In this document: positions 16,447 through 26,065 of the stretch, piece by piece
How positions within the stretch are numbered: the stretch's first letter is position 1
Layout: each line of letters starts with the position of its first letter
Source: Streptococcus merionis DSM 19192
Lineage (GTDB): Bacteria; Bacillota; Bacilli; Lactobacillales; Streptococcaceae
DNA: 64,000 bases
Direction of reading: 5' to 3'
NCBI RefSeq assembly: GCF_000380085.1
Contig: NZ_KB904539.1
Span: forward strand, 62,001-126,000
Translations under genes and position numbers: made by a program
Notes under the pieces: model-generated
The model's input: only the letters and a program-made list of their open reading frames with translations
What the model was told of the DNA's origin: nothing
Databases searched by the model: none

Positions 16447-17364
16447 ATGTCGACAACTGTTGCTAAAACATCTGTTTGGACTCAGATGAAGAAATATAAG
16501 ATGCTTTACTTGATGTTAATTCCAGGCCTCTTGATGACCTTCATTTTTAAATATATTCCCATGTATGGCGTATTGATTGCCTTTAAGAATTACAATCCTT
16601 TACGTGGCATTTTAGGCAGTAGCTGGGTTGGTTTTCAGGAATTTCAAAAGTTTCTATCGGCTCCTAACTTAGGGCTCTTGCTAGGGAATACTCTCAAACT
16701 TTCTATCTACGGACTCTTGTGGGGCTTCTTTCCACCGATTATTCTCTCGATTATGCTAAATCAGCTGATGAGTGATCGGATTAAGAAACGCCTGCAACTT
16801 ATTCTGTACGCACCGAACTTTATTTCCCTTGTGGTTATTGTCGGTATGGTCTTTCTTTTCTTCTCTATTGAAGGGCCGATTAACAATATCTTAGGGATGT
16901 TTGGTGTTAAAGCTAGCTTTTTGACCAATCCAGATTATTTCAGAACCCTTTATATCGCTAGTGGTATTTGGCAGGGAATGGGCTGGGCTTCAACGCTCTA
17001 TACGGCAACGCTGGTCAATGTCGATCCAGCCTTGATTGAAGCCTCCAAACTAGATGGTGCAAATATTCTCCAGCGGATTTGGCATATTGACTTGCCAGCC
17101 TTAAAGCCAGTTATGGTGATTCAGTTTATCCTAGCAGCAGGGAATATCATGAGTGTCGGCTACGAAAAGGCTTTCCTAATGCAGACATCACTTAACTTGC
17201 CAGCTTCTGAAATTATCTCCACCTATGTCTACAAACAAGGTTTGGTTTCAGGGAACTATTCCTACTCAACAGCTGTCGGTCTCTTTAATACCATTATCAA
17301 CGTGATACTTTTGATTGTCGTGAACAAGATTGTGCAGCGCATCAATGATGGCGAAGGCCTATAA
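16447..17364 (+). CDS. susT1: Sugar ABC transporter permease (CUT1, LplB type)
   Basis: 305 residues with six membrane segments and the ABC-permease EAA loop (EASKLDGANILQRIWHIDLP). The N-terminus YKMLYLMLIPGLLMTFIFKY is typical of LplB-like permeases of the CUT1 family. It forms the transmembrane channel with the next gene's product. No ATPase is encoded here, so a shared ATPase such as MsmK encoded elsewhere is expected (established for other streptococcal CUT1 systems). A family H repeat occupies the leader. RBS AAGGAGAAG. Confidence 0.88.
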   Translation: MSTTVAKTSVWTQMKKYKMLYLMLIPGLLMTFIFKYIPMYGVLIAFKNYNPLRGILGSSWVGFQEFQKFLSAPNLGLLLGNTLKLSIYGLLWGFFPPIILSIMLNQLMSDRIKKRLQLILYAPNFISLVVIVGMVFLFFSIEGPINNILGMFGVKASFLTNPDYFRTLYIASGIWQGMGWASTLYTATLVNVDPALIEASKLDGANILQRIWHIDLPALKPVMVIQFILAAGNIMSVGYEKAFLMQTSLNLPASEIISTYVYKQGLVSGNYSYSTAVGLFNTIINVILLIVVNKIVQRINDGEGL

Positions 17365-17373
17365 GGAGGAAGT

Positions 17374-18261
17374 ATGAACGCTCAGTTACAAACAGATTTT
17401 GATAAACGAATCCTCTGGATTAACCGTATCTTACTTGGTTTAGTTGTTCTCATCACTTTTGTCCCTCTCGTTTACATTTTGCTGGCGTCGTTTATTGAAC
17501 CATCAGCGCTGCTGGCTAAAGGCATCAGTCTAGATCCAAATGATTGGACGATGGAGGGCTATAAGCGTGTCTTCTCAGATTCTTCCATCTTGCGAGGGTT
17601 CTTAAATTCTTTCCTTTATTCAACTGTTTATGCCTTAATCACAGTGGCCTTGTCCATGCTGACTGCTTATCCGCTTTCTAAAAAGGATTTGCCAGGCCGT
17701 CGGTTGATCAATGCCTTTCTTGTTTTTACAATGTTCTTCGGCGGAGGCTTGGTGCCTACCTATCTCTTGGTTAAAAATTTGGGCATGCTCAACTCCATTT
17801 GGGCTATCGTCTTACCTGGAGCCATTAATGTCTGGAACATTATTTTAGCTAGAACCTATTTCCAAGGCTTACCTGAGGAGTTGGTTGAGTCTGCTAAGTT
17901 AGATGGCGCCAATGATTTTCAGATTTTTATCAAAATCATGTTGCCACTAGCTAAGCCAATCATGTTCGTTTTGTTCCTCTACGCTTTTGTTGGTCAATGG
18001 AATTCTTACTTTGATGCCATGATCTACCTCAAAGACCCGAATCTTGAACCTTTGCAATTGGTATTACGTAAGATTCTCATTCAAAATACACCTGAGCAAA
18101 ACATGGTCGGTGGTCAAGCTGCTATGGCTGAGATGAAACGGATTGCTGAGATGATCAAGTACGCTACAATCGTTATTTCTAGCGCACCGCTTCTCATCAT
18201 GTACCCATTCTTCCAGAAGTACTTTGATAAGGGCGTTATGGTTGGCTCGCTTAAGGGCTAA
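17374..18261 (+). CDS. susT2: Sugar ABC transporter permease (CUT1, YtcP type)
   Basis: 295 residues, six membrane segments, EAA loop ESAKLDGANDFQIFIKIMLP. It is the second channel subunit of the importer, 9 bases after susT1 and behind AAGGAGG. Family members pair with LplB-type permeases and with large lipoproteins like the one encoded next. Between this gene and the lipoprotein gene sit two tandem family H repeats, which probably tune read-through or mRNA stability between permease and binding-protein genes (inference). Confidence 0.88.
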   Translation: MNAQLQTDFDKRILWINRILLGLVVLITFVPLVYILLASFIEPSALLAKGISLDPNDWTMEGYKRVFSDSSILRGFLNSFLYSTVYALITVALSMLTAYPLSKKDLPGRRLINAFLVFTMFFGGGLVPTYLLVKNLGMLNSIWAIVLPGAINVWNIILARTYFQGLPEELVESAKLDGANDFQIFIKIMLPLAKPIMFVLFLYAFVGQWNSYFDAMIYLKDPNLEPLQLVLRKILIQNTPEQNMVGGQAAMAEMKRIAEMIKYATIVISSAPLLIMYPFFQKYFDKGVMVGSLKG

Positions 18262-18287
18262 ACTTGTTTGATGACAAGAAATGTAAA

Positions 18288-18400
18288 TAACTGAATTCGG
18301 CTTAAAATCCTCGATAAAATTCGAAAATTTCCTCAAGTCCAGAGACTTGTCGTCAGTTTTCTCATTTTCCATCGGATTTTTTCACGGCCTCATATCTTAA
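18288..18400 (+). repeat. Covarying hairpin repeat (family H), copy B
   Basis: 113-base short form from TAACTGAATTCGGC to CGGCCTCATATCTTAA. Nested stems: AAAATCC/GGATTTT, AAAAT/ATTTT, GAAAA/TTTTC and a terminal hairpin CAAGTC-CAGA-GACTTG. Directly abuts copy C. Confidence 0.8.
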
Positions 18401-18514
18401 TAACTGAACATGGGCTAAAATGCTCGGTAAAATGCGTGAGTTCCCTTGAGTCTTTGGACTCATCGGTCACTCCCTTATTTTCCATCGCATTTCTTCACGC
18501 CCTTTGTATCTTAA
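18401..18514 (+). repeat. Covarying hairpin repeat (family H), copy C
   Basis: Same architecture as copy B with changed bases that keep pairing: GGGC/GCCC, AAATGC/GCATTT, AAAAT/ATTTT and terminal hairpin TGAGTC-TTTG-GACTCA. It ends two bases before the AAAGGAGG of susX. Confidence 0.8.
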
Positions 18515-18530
18515 AAAAGGAGGTTTTCAA

Positions 18531-20144
18531 ATGAAAACTTGGAAAAAACTTGCTGGCTTTGGCCTTGCTTCTCTATCTGTTGTAACACTTGCTGCTTGTG
18601 GCAGTTCTGGTGGTGGTGCGTCTTCTCCTGACTATGAACTCAGCAATGTCACTTTCCCGCTTAAGGAGAAAGTGAGCTTGAAAATCACAACAGGAAGCTC
18701 AACCTTAGCACCACAGGATCCTAATGACAAGCTCATTTACAAACGCTTGGAGGAAAAAACAAACCTGCATATTGACTGGACTAACTATACTAGTGACTAT
18801 GCTGAAAAACGAAATCTTGACATCTCCTCAGGTGATCTTCCAGATGTATTTTGGAACTCTGGCGCCTCTGATGTGGAATTGATTAACTGGGCAGAAGATG
18901 GGGTGATCGTGCCGATCGAAGATCTCATTGACCAGTATATGCCAAATCTTAAAAAGGTTTTGGATGACAATCCAGAATACAAGGCTATGATTACAGCGCC
19001 AGACGGACACATTTACTCGCTTCCTTGGATTGAGGAACTAGGTTCTGGTAAGGAGTCCATTCACAGTGTCAATGACATGGCTTGGATCAACACCGAGTGG
19101 TTGAATAAACTGGGCCTTGAAATGCCAAAGACGACTGATGAACTGGTGAATGTTCTCAAAGCCTTTAAAGAAAAAGATCCTAACGGAAACGGACAAGCTG
19201 ATGAAATCCCGATGTCCTTTATCAACGATGGTGGTAACGAAGACTTTAAACTGCTCTTTGCTGCCTTTGGTATCGGAGATAACGATGATCACATTGTCGT
19301 TGGCAATGACGGTGTTGTAGATTTTACAGCTGATAATGAAGACTACAAAAAAGGAGTAGCCTTCATGCGCAAGCTTTACGAAGAAGGTCTCCTTGATCCA
19401 GAAGCCTTTGAGCAAGATTGGAATACCTATGTTGCTAAGGGGAATGAGCAGCGCTACGGTGTCTACTTCACTTGGGATACCAATAACATTGCTGGTGATA
19501 AAAATTATGATGTCCTTCCAGTTCTTGAAGGACCAAATGGTCAGAAAAATGTTACCCGTACGAACAACATTGGTTTTTCTCGTGACCGTATTGTCATCAC
19601 AAGTGCCAATAAGAACTTGGAGTTGACCGCACGCTGGCTTGATCTCATGTATGAACCACTCCAGTCTGTTCAAAACAACTGGGGAACTTACGGTGATGAT
19701 ACGCAGCAAAATATCTTTGAATTTGACGAAGCTAAAAAGATGCTCAAACACTTGCCACTTGAAGGGACAGCACCTAGCGAACTTCGTCAGAAGACAGAGG
19801 TTGGTGGTGGTCTTGCCATTCTTGACGAATACTATGGTACTGTGACAACGATGCCAGATGATGCGAAATGGCGTCTGGATCTTTTAAAAGAGCACTATGT
19901 CCCTTATATGAGTAACAATGAGATTTACCCACGTGTCTTTATGGAAACAGAAGATTTGGAGAAAATCGATCTTATCTCAGCCGACCTCATGGACTTTGTT
20001 AATCGCAAGCGCTCTGAGTGGATCGTAAACGGTGGCGTTGAAAAAGAGTGGGATGCCTACATCGCTGAATTGAAACGCTTTAAGCTGGACGAGTTTGTAG
20101 CCATCAAACAGAAATACTATGATGATTACGCTAAGTCTAAATAG
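18531..20144 (+). CDS. susX: Sugar-binding lipoprotein of the ABC importer
   Basis: 537-residue extracellular solute-binding lipoprotein. A positively charged start (MKTWKKL), a hydrophobic stretch and the lipobox LAAC with Cys23 show lipid anchoring. The mature protein is a large family 1-type binding protein of the LplA kind, and in the pneumococcal sus locus SusX binds sucrose or fructo-oligosaccharides. The ATG at 18531 follows AAGGAGGTTTTCAA. An upstream in-frame ATG overlaps the repeat and lacks an RBS. Followed 8 bases later by the hydrolase gene. Confidence 0.88.
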   Translation: MKTWKKLAGFGLASLSVVTLAACGSSGGGASSPDYELSNVTFPLKEKVSLKITTGSSTLAPQDPNDKLIYKRLEEKTNLHIDWTNYTSDYAEKRNLDISSGDLPDVFWNSGASDVELINWAEDGVIVPIEDLIDQYMPNLKKVLDDNPEYKAMITAPDGHIYSLPWIEELGSGKESIHSVNDMAWINTEWLNKLGLEMPKTTDELVNVLKAFKEKDPNGNGQADEIPMSFINDGGNEDFKLLFAAFGIGDNDDHIVVGNDGVVDFTADNEDYKKGVAFMRKLYEEGLLDPEAFEQDWNTYVAKGNEQRYGVYFTWDTNNIAGDKNYDVLPVLEGPNGQKNVTRTNNIGFSRDRIVITSANKNLELTARWLDLMYEPLQSVQNNWGTYGDDTQQNIFEFDEAKKMLKHLPLEGTAPSELRQKTEVGGGLAILDEYYGTVTTMPDDAKWRLDLLKEHYVPYMSNNEIYPRVFMETEDLEKIDLISADLMDFVNRKRSEWIVNGGVEKEWDAYIAELKRFKLDEFVAIKQKYYDDYAKSK

Positions 20145-20152
20145 GAGGACTT

Positions 20153-21589
20153 ATGACTGAAACAACCTTTACTCTAAGTCGTGCTGAGGCGTTTATCGCT
20201 GAGCAGACAGCAGGAGTAGATCAATCCTTTAAACCTGGGGCGCACTTTAGTGCCCCAATCGGTTGGCTCAATGACCCTAATGGTTTTTTCTTTTTCCGAG
20301 GGGAGTACCATCTCTTTTACCAGTTTTACCCTTACGATTCTTGCTGGGGGCCGATGCACTGGGGACATGCCAAGTCTAAAGACTTAATCAACTGGGAACA
20401 TCTGCCAGTAGCCTTAGCTCCAGACCAATCTTATGATCATAACGGTTGTTTTTCAGGCAGTGCCATTGTCAAAGATGACCGCCTCTGGCTCATGTACACG
20501 GGCAATATCACTCTTGAAGACGGTACAGGTCGCCAAGTGCAAAATATGGCTGTCTCAGATGACGGGGTGACTTTTACCAAGCTTGCTAGCAATCCGGTCA
20601 TGATTGGCGAGGATGTGCCTGATATTAATCCAGCTGACTTCCGTGATCCCAAACTCTTCGAAAAGGATGGCCGTTACTACTCAGTCTTGGCTGCCAAGCA
20701 TGTTGACGAAGTGGGCTGTATTGTCCTTCTCGGCTCGGATGACTTGGAAAACTGGTCTTTTGAGTCTATCTTCCTCAAGGGAGAGAAAGATCAGGGTGTT
20801 ATGTGGGAGTGCCCTGACTACTTTAAACTGGCTGGGCAGGATTGCTTGGTCATCTCGCCTATGCAGTTTCCAGTAGTGGGCGATGATTACCAAAACCTCA
20901 ACTCGAATATCATCTGCTACGGTCTGGTGGATTGGGAGAGTAAGACGTTTGCGGTGGAACGCATCGAAGAGATTGATCACGGACATGATTTTTACGCTGC
21001 GCAATCTCTCAAAGACAATCAAGGTCGTCGGATCATGATTGCTTGGATGCAAAATTGGGGGCGCAAATTCCCGACCCATGACTTACGCCATGGCTGGGCA
21101 GGACTTATGACGGTTCCTCGTCAGCTTCAGCTAGTTGATGGAAAACTGGTTCAAGTTCCTTTCTTGACAGAGGGCTCATCAGACTGGACAAGTCTACAAG
21201 CAGGAGAACATTTGGAGTCTAGCAAACCGTGGCCAATCCGACTTGACCTAAAGACCGGTCTCAGTCAACATTGGCGGTTGGAAGCCGGTTCCGTTGCTGA
21301 CCAGCTAGTTCTGGTTTGGCAAGATGGTCAGTTGACTCTTGATCGTACGGGTCTAGAACACCAACTAGGTGGCGAGGAAAAAGAACCGCTTCTGACGCGT
21401 TCTATCCGCTTAACAGAAGGCTTGATAGATGTGACTGTGCTGATTGATCGCTCTTCTATTGAGGTCTTTGTCAATGGTGGACAAGCCAGTCTGTCATCAA
21501 CAGCCTATATTGCTGAACATCTTCTATCCTTCTCAGTGGCAGAAGGGCAGGTTGAAGTTGCTTTACAAAACTTGAATGAAATAAGGTAA
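20153..21589 (+). CDS. susH: GH32 sucrose/fructan hydrolase (beta-fructofuranosidase)
   Basis: 478 residues without a signal peptide, so it cleaves imported sucrose or fructo-oligosaccharides in the cytoplasm. GH32 catalytic triad motifs are clear: WLNDPNG (nucleophile Asp, about residue 40), FRDPK (transition-state Asp, about 163) and MWECPDYF (acid/base Glu, about 220). A beta-sandwich follows to the C-terminus. RBS AGGAGG precedes the ATG. Delivery by a non-phosphorylating ABC importer argues for free sucrose or short fructans rather than sucrose-6-phosphate as substrate. Confidence 0.9.
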   Translation: MTETTFTLSRAEAFIAEQTAGVDQSFKPGAHFSAPIGWLNDPNGFFFFRGEYHLFYQFYPYDSCWGPMHWGHAKSKDLINWEHLPVALAPDQSYDHNGCFSGSAIVKDDRLWLMYTGNITLEDGTGRQVQNMAVSDDGVTFTKLASNPVMIGEDVPDINPADFRDPKLFEKDGRYYSVLAAKHVDEVGCIVLLGSDDLENWSFESIFLKGEKDQGVMWECPDYFKLAGQDCLVISPMQFPVVGDDYQNLNSNIICYGLVDWESKTFAVERIEEIDHGHDFYAAQSLKDNQGRRIMIAWMQNWGRKFPTHDLRHGWAGLMTVPRQLQLVDGKLVQVPFLTEGSSDWTSLQAGEHLESSKPWPIRLDLKTGLSQHWRLEAGSVADQLVLVWQDGQLTLDRTGLEHQLGGEEKEPLLTRSIRLTEGLIDVTVLIDRSSIEVFVNGGQASLSSTAYIAEHLLSFSVAEGQVEVALQNLNEIR

Positions 21590-21690
21590 TGCATTTAGCT
21601 AAAAAATAGTAAGCGACGCCCAGCTGATGTCTCAAAACGGTTAACGTGCTTGGATTAAGTGAAACTACTATTTACAAACTAAAATGCTGT

Positions 21691-21728
21691 AAAACGACCA
21701 ACTGCTTCAAAACAGTTAGTCGTTTTTT
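21691..21728. terminator. Convergent intrinsic terminator
   Basis: AAAACGACCAACTG pairs with CAGTTAGTCGTTTT (one mismatch), followed by TTTT on the plus strand and with an A/T run on the other. Lies between susH and the convergent TetR gene. Confidence 0.8.
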
Positions 21729-21739
21729 GATGTTTGGCG

Positions 21740-22312
21740 CTATTTTTCATAATCCTGATTGACTTGTCGAACGATGAGTTGGGTGATAGTGTCGATGGGA
21801 TCGACCATTCCTTTTTTAACCCATAGAAGAAAGATGGAGACGATTCCTGCAAGTAGGATTTCTTTGCCATAATCATTGGTTATTTGCGGAGCAATATGAT
21901 CAGTATCGTCCCAGTCTTGAATTTGATGATAGAATTGATTGATGATGGTTCGCAGCAATTCTGTTAGAAAACTAGCCTGATTCGACAAGACCAAGGCCTG
22001 GATAAAGGGTTGATCTTCCTTGAGGTAGGTTAGGATTTGGGAGATGGCTTGGGACAAAGAGGCGGATGGTTGGTCTGGATTTTGAGGCTGACAGGCGGCC
22101 TCGGTCAAAATAGCCATCAACTGCTCAACCATACTAGCAATCAATTGATCCCTGAGGTCAAATTTGTCTAGGTAATGCTTGTAAAAAGTGCTGCGGTTAA
22201 TTTGAGCAAGTCTAATGATATCACTGACCGTCAGGTGGTCAAACCCTTTGCTTTCCAAAAGTTGCGTAAAGGCTGCTTTGATTTTAGCTTTGGTTTGAGT
22301 CTGGCGTTTCAT
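21740..22312 (-). CDS. TetR-family transcriptional regulator
   Basis: 190 residues: N-terminal helix-turn-helix (LTVSDIIRLAQINRSTFYKHY, about 23-43) and a helical C-terminal ligand/dimer domain of the TetR_C type. Divergent from the MacB/FtsX-like ABC pair with 109 bases between the start codons. That region carries the ABC promoter, so this protein probably represses the transporter. Effector unknown. RBS AAGGAGAACC precedes the ATG on the minus strand. Confidence 0.88.
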   Translation of the reverse strand: MKRQTQTKAKIKAAFTQLLESKGFDHLTVSDIIRLAQINRSTFYKHYLDKFDLRDQLIASMVEQLMAILTEAACQPQNPDQPSASLSQAISQILTYLKEDQPFIQALVLSNQASFLTELLRTIINQFYHQIQDWDDTDHIAPQITNDYGKEILLAGIVSIFLLWVKKGMVDPIDTITQLIVRQVNQDYEK

Positions 22313-22350
22313 GGTTCTCCTTAAAACAACACTTCGTTTGATTTTGTCTG

Positions 22351-22379
22351 TTGAGTTTTACTGCCTAAGATTATATAAT
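22351..22379 (+). promoter_or_regulatory. Promoter of the ABC ATPase/permease pair
   Basis: TTGAGT (22351-22356), 17-nt spacer, perfect TATAAT (22374-22379). It sits in the TetR-ABC divergent region, 43 bases before the ATPase start. Confidence 0.75.
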
Positions 22380-22421
22380 ACTGATAACACAAATGCAATG
22401 ATTTAGAAAGGGACGTGTGAG

Positions 22422-23123
22422 ATGGCATATATCGAGTTAAAGCATGTGAACAAGGGCTTCAAGGTTGGAGATACCACCATTATGGCCAATAAGGATATCA
22501 GCTTTGAGATTGAACAGGGAGAATTGGTCATGATTTTGGGTGCTTCAGGTGCTGGTAAATCAACTCTGCTCAATATTTTGGGTGGCATGGATACCTGTGA
22601 TTCTGGTCAAGTTATCATTGATGGAAAGGACATTGCTCAGTTTGATTCCCATCAACGAACGAATTATCGAAGAGACGATGTCGGTTTTGTTTTTCAGTTT
22701 TACAATTTGGTTGCTAACTTGACAGCCAAGGAAAATGTGGAGCTGGCAACGGAGATTGTCAAGGACGCTTTGGACCCTGCGGAGACTTTGAAAGATGTTG
22801 GTCTGGGTCACCGTCTCAATAATTTTCCAGCGCAGCTATCTGGTGGCGAACAACAACGGGTCTCCATCGCGCGTGCCGTGGCCAAAAATCCTAAAATTCT
22901 GCTTTGCGATGAGCCGACAGGCGCCCTTGACTATGAGACCGGCAAGCAAGTGCTGAAAATTCTGCAAGATATGGCGCGTGAAAAGGATGCAACGGTCATC
23001 ATCGTGACCCACAATGCAGCTTTGGTGCCTATCGCAGATAGGGTTATTCACCTGCGAGATGCTAAGGTCAAGGATCATTACCTCAATGATCAGCCGCAAG
23101 ACATTGCCACTCTGGAATATTAG
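22422..23123 (+). CDS. ABC transporter ATP-binding protein (MacB/LolD type)
   Basis: 233-residue cytoplasmic ATPase: Walker [10 protein letters not shown] (about 43-51), signature [14 protein letters not shown], Walker [13 protein letters not shown]. The type VII/MacB-like subfamily partners with FtsX-type permeases, as encoded 9 bases downstream. Such pairs act in peptide sensing, antimicrobial resistance or export rather than nutrient uptake. The N-terminus [17 protein letters not shown] is a normal start. Confidence 0.92.
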   Translation: MAYIELKHVNKGFKVGDTTIMANKDISFEIEQGELVMILGASGAGKSTLLNILGGMDTCDSGQVIIDGKDIAQFDSHQRTNYRRDDVGFVFQFYNLVANLTAKENVELATEIVKDALDPAETLKDVGLGHRLNNFPAQLSGGEQQRVSIARAVAKNPKILLCDEPTGALDYETGKQVLKILQDMAREKDATVIIVTHNAALVPIADRVIHLRDAKVKDHYLNDQPQDIATLEY

Positions 23124-23132
23124 GAGGGCAGT

Positions 23133-25766
23133 ATGATGAAAATTTCCATTTATTGGCGCGATATTTGGCGGTCCATCAGGACGACCAAGGGACGTTTCTT
23201 GTCCATCGTGAGTTTAATGGCTCTGGGGTCTTTTGCCCTTGTTGGCCTTAAAGCTGCTGGCCCCAATCTGGAGCAGACAGGTGCTGCCTATTTGGACAAG
23301 TATCAGGTCATGGATCTGGCTGTTATGGCTGACTACGGGTTAGGGAAAAACGATCAGAAAGAGCTGAAAAATCTTGACGATGCTCAAGTGGAATTCGGTT
23401 ACTTGACTGATAAGGTGCTAGATGATGCAACGGATGCGGTGCGCGTCTTTTCAAAACCAAACACGATTTCCCAGTTCCAGCTGTTAGAGGGGGAATTGCC
23501 GACAACAGACCGTGAGATTGCACTATCAGCAAATTATCAAGGCGATTATCAGCTGGGAGATACAGTCCGTTTTACAGATGACGGGGACGATAGCTTAGCA
23601 CAGTCTAGCTACACTCTGGTCGGTTTTGTCAATGCTAGTGACATCTGGTCCAAGACAAGTTTTGGGGCGACAACTAAGGGTACGGGTGAGCTGAGCGGTT
23701 ATGCCGTGGTGGTTGAAGAGGCATTCAAGGCTGAACAATACGCCATCGCTCGCCTGCGATATGACGATTTGGCGGAGCTTAATCCCTTTGACAGTGCCTA
23801 CACGAAAGCTCTAGACAAACATCAAGCTGATCTGGAAAATCTGCTGAAAGATAATGGAGCGCAGCGTCTGGCAGAGCTAAAAAAAGACCCACAGGCTGAG
23901 ATTGATAAGGGACAAGCAGCAGTCAATGAGGCAAAAACGCAATTGAACCAGCAAACGGAGCAACTAAAAGCCTTCGGCAGAAATATGTCAGACGTGCCAG
24001 ATTTAGTCAAACTCCAAGAAGCTATCAGTGAAGAACAAGGAAAACTTGATAAAGCCCAGAAAGAGCTGAATGATCTAGAGGAGCCAGAGTATCAAACCTA
24101 TACTCGTCGGACTCTCCCTGGTGGTGGAGGTTTTCAGACGTATGGCTCGTCGGCGGAATCGATTTCTCAGGTTGCTAACATCTTTCCAGTGGTGCTCTAC
24201 TTTGTGGCAGCTCTAGTGACTTTTACAACCATGACCCGCTTTGTGGACGAAGAGCGAACCAATGCTGGGATTTTTAAGGCTTTGGGATATAGCAGAGCGG
24301 CTATCAGGCGAAAATTTGTCATTTATGGCTTGGTTGCTGGACTGATTGGAACTATGCTGGGCATTCTAGGTGGCCACTTTATCCTAGCTCCTGTCATTGC
24401 TAATATCATTACCAGCAGTAGTACCATTGGAGCTGCCCAGCTCTTCACTTACCCAGATGTCATGCTCTGGGCCTTAGCCCTCTCGCTCATCTCAGCCGTG
24501 CTGCCTGCCTATCTGATTGCTAATAAAGGCTTGCGCGAAAAGACCGCTTATCTCCTGCAGCCAAAACCACCTGTAAAAGGCTCAACCATCCTTTTAGAGC
24601 GGGTCAATTTTATCTGGAATCGTCTCAGCTTTACGCACAAGGTGACTGCGCGCAATATCTTTCGTTACAAGCAGCGCATGCTTATGACCATCTTTGGGGT
24701 GGCAGGATCTGTCGCTCTGCTCTATGCTGGGCTAGGTATAAGATCTTCCTTGAGTGGGATTGCTGAGACTCAGTTTGGGCAGATATTGACCTATGATATG
24801 CTGGTGGTGGAAAATGTTGACGCGACGGACGCAGAAAAAGCTGATTTACAAGCACAGTTGAAAGACAGCGACATCGCCCTGACTAAACCCATCTATACCA
24901 ACACTTTTGAAAAGGATTTTGCAGGCTTAGAAGATCGTCAATCAGTGACTCTCATGGTTGCAGAAGGAGAAAGTTTTGGTAACAATCTCCATATCTTGGA
25001 GGCTAAGTCCAAAAAAGAACTCCCACTACCAAGTCAGGGAGCCATCCTTTCTGAAAAATTAGCGCAACTGTACAAGGTTGGTGTAGGCGATAGCATTTCT
25101 GTGACTGTAGATGATAAGGAGTATTCCGTCAAGGTCGCGGGCATTGCCCAGCTCTTTACGGGTCATTTTATCTTTATGAGTCAGACAGCTTATGAAAATG
25201 CCTTTGATAAAGCTCTCACCAGCAATAGCTATCTGGTCAGTCTCAAAGATAATAGCGATAGGGCCATCAAGGCTAAAGCTACAGATTTTCTAAAATTACC
25301 AGCCGTCAGCGCTTTATCACAGAATAGGGCAGTCGTTGAACAGGTCAATCAAATTGTCAACTCGCTGACTTCGACCATGTTGCTTTTGATACTGGTATCA
25401 ATTTTGCTGGCTGTGGTGATCCTCTACAACCTGACCAACATCAATGTGGCAGAGCGCATCAGAGAACTCTCGACCATCAAGGTTTTAGGTTTCCATAACA
25501 AAGAGGTCACACTTTACATCTATCGAGAGACCATTATGTTGACCCTGATAGGGATCGGGCTAGGCTTGGTGACAGGCCATTACCTTCACCAATTCCTTAT
25601 TAACATGATTGCGCCAAGCAATATGATGTTTAATCCAAAGGTGACAGCTGAAGTTTGGCTCATTCCGTTGGTTGCTGTAAGCATCATTCTGGCCGTTCTT
25701 GGTTGGCTGGTCAATCACCGGCTGAAAAGTCTGGATATGCTTGAAGCCCTTAAGGCCAATGAATAG
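23133..25766 (+). CDS. FtsX-family ABC permease with extracellular coiled-coil insert
   Basis: 877 residues: an N-terminal membrane helix, a large extracytoplasmic region containing a predicted coiled coil (about 265-325, rich in Q, K, E and L), then two FtsX membrane blocks (about 360-510 and 740-877) with characteristic FKALGYSRAAIRR and STIKVLGF motifs. It is the permease partner of the preceding ATPase. The overall shape matches large streptococcal 'ABC transporter permease' proteins of unknown substrate. ATGATG start behind AGGAGG. Confidence 0.9.
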   Translation: MMKISIYWRDIWRSIRTTKGRFLSIVSLMALGSFALVGLKAAGPNLEQTGAAYLDKYQVMDLAVMADYGLGKNDQKELKNLDDAQVEFGYLTDKVLDDATDAVRVFSKPNTISQFQLLEGELPTTDREIALSANYQGDYQLGDTVRFTDDGDDSLAQSSYTLVGFVNASDIWSKTSFGATTKGTGELSGYAVVVEEAFKAEQYAIARLRYDDLAELNPFDSAYTKALDKHQADLENLLKDNGAQRLAELKKDPQAEIDKGQAAVNEAKTQLNQQTEQLKAFGRNMSDVPDLVKLQEAISEEQGKLDKAQKELNDLEEPEYQTYTRRTLPGGGGFQTYGSSAESISQVANIFPVVLYFVAALVTFTTMTRFVDEERTNAGIFKALGYSRAAIRRKFVIYGLVAGLIGTMLGILGGHFILAPVIANIITSSSTIGAAQLFTYPDVMLWALALSLISAVLPAYLIANKGLREKTAYLLQPKPPVKGSTILLERVNFIWNRLSFTHKVTARNIFRYKQRMLMTIFGVAGSVALLYAGLGIRSSLSGIAETQFGQILTYDMLVVENVDATDAEKADLQAQLKDSDIALTKPIYTNTFEKDFAGLEDRQSVTLMVAEGESFGNNLHILEAKSKKELPLPSQGAILSEKLAQLYKVGVGDSISVTVDDKEYSVKVAGIAQLFTGHFIFMSQTAYENAFDKALTSNSYLVSLKDNSDRAIKAKATDFLKLPAVSALSQNRAVVEQVNQIVNSLTSTMLLLILVSILLAVVILYNLTNINVAERIRELSTIKVLGFHNKEVTLYIYRETIMLTLIGIGLGLVTGHYLHQFLINMIAPSNMMFNPKVTAEVWLIPLVAVSIILAVLGWLVNHRLKSLDMLEALKANE

Positions 25767-25908
25767 AAAATAAATCACCATTTTTAGGAACAGTATTGTT
25801 TGAAAAAAACAGAAAATACTAAATACAGAAGACACACATGTTGCATATTGAATCTTGGTTGAGTCTTATTTAAATGGATTTAGCTCTGGCAGATACAGAT
25901 TTTAAAGC

Positions 25909-25961
25909 ATGACATAAAAAACGAGCATTTCCAGATTACGGATTTGCTCGTTTTGTCATAG
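25909..25961. terminator. Long intrinsic terminator
   Basis: ATGACATAAAAAACGAGCA pairs with TGCTCGTTTTGTCAT around a 17-nt loop. It ends the ABC operon. The remaining 299-base gap before the thioredoxin-like gene shows nothing else clear. Confidence 0.7.
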
Positions 25962-26065
25962 GCGGTTGCTTGAATCAAGAAACGTATCATTTCATTAAGG
26001 TGGATTAAATGAGAGACCACTTTTGAGAAAGGATTGTCCCAGCCTCACTTCATTTAGTCGGTCAA

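Noticed and set aside
21590-21690. Possible resolvase-like helix-turn-helix fragment (LGLSETTIYKL) after susH
   Set aside because: Only about a dozen residues resemble a recombinase C-terminus, with stops and frame changes around them; too little to call.
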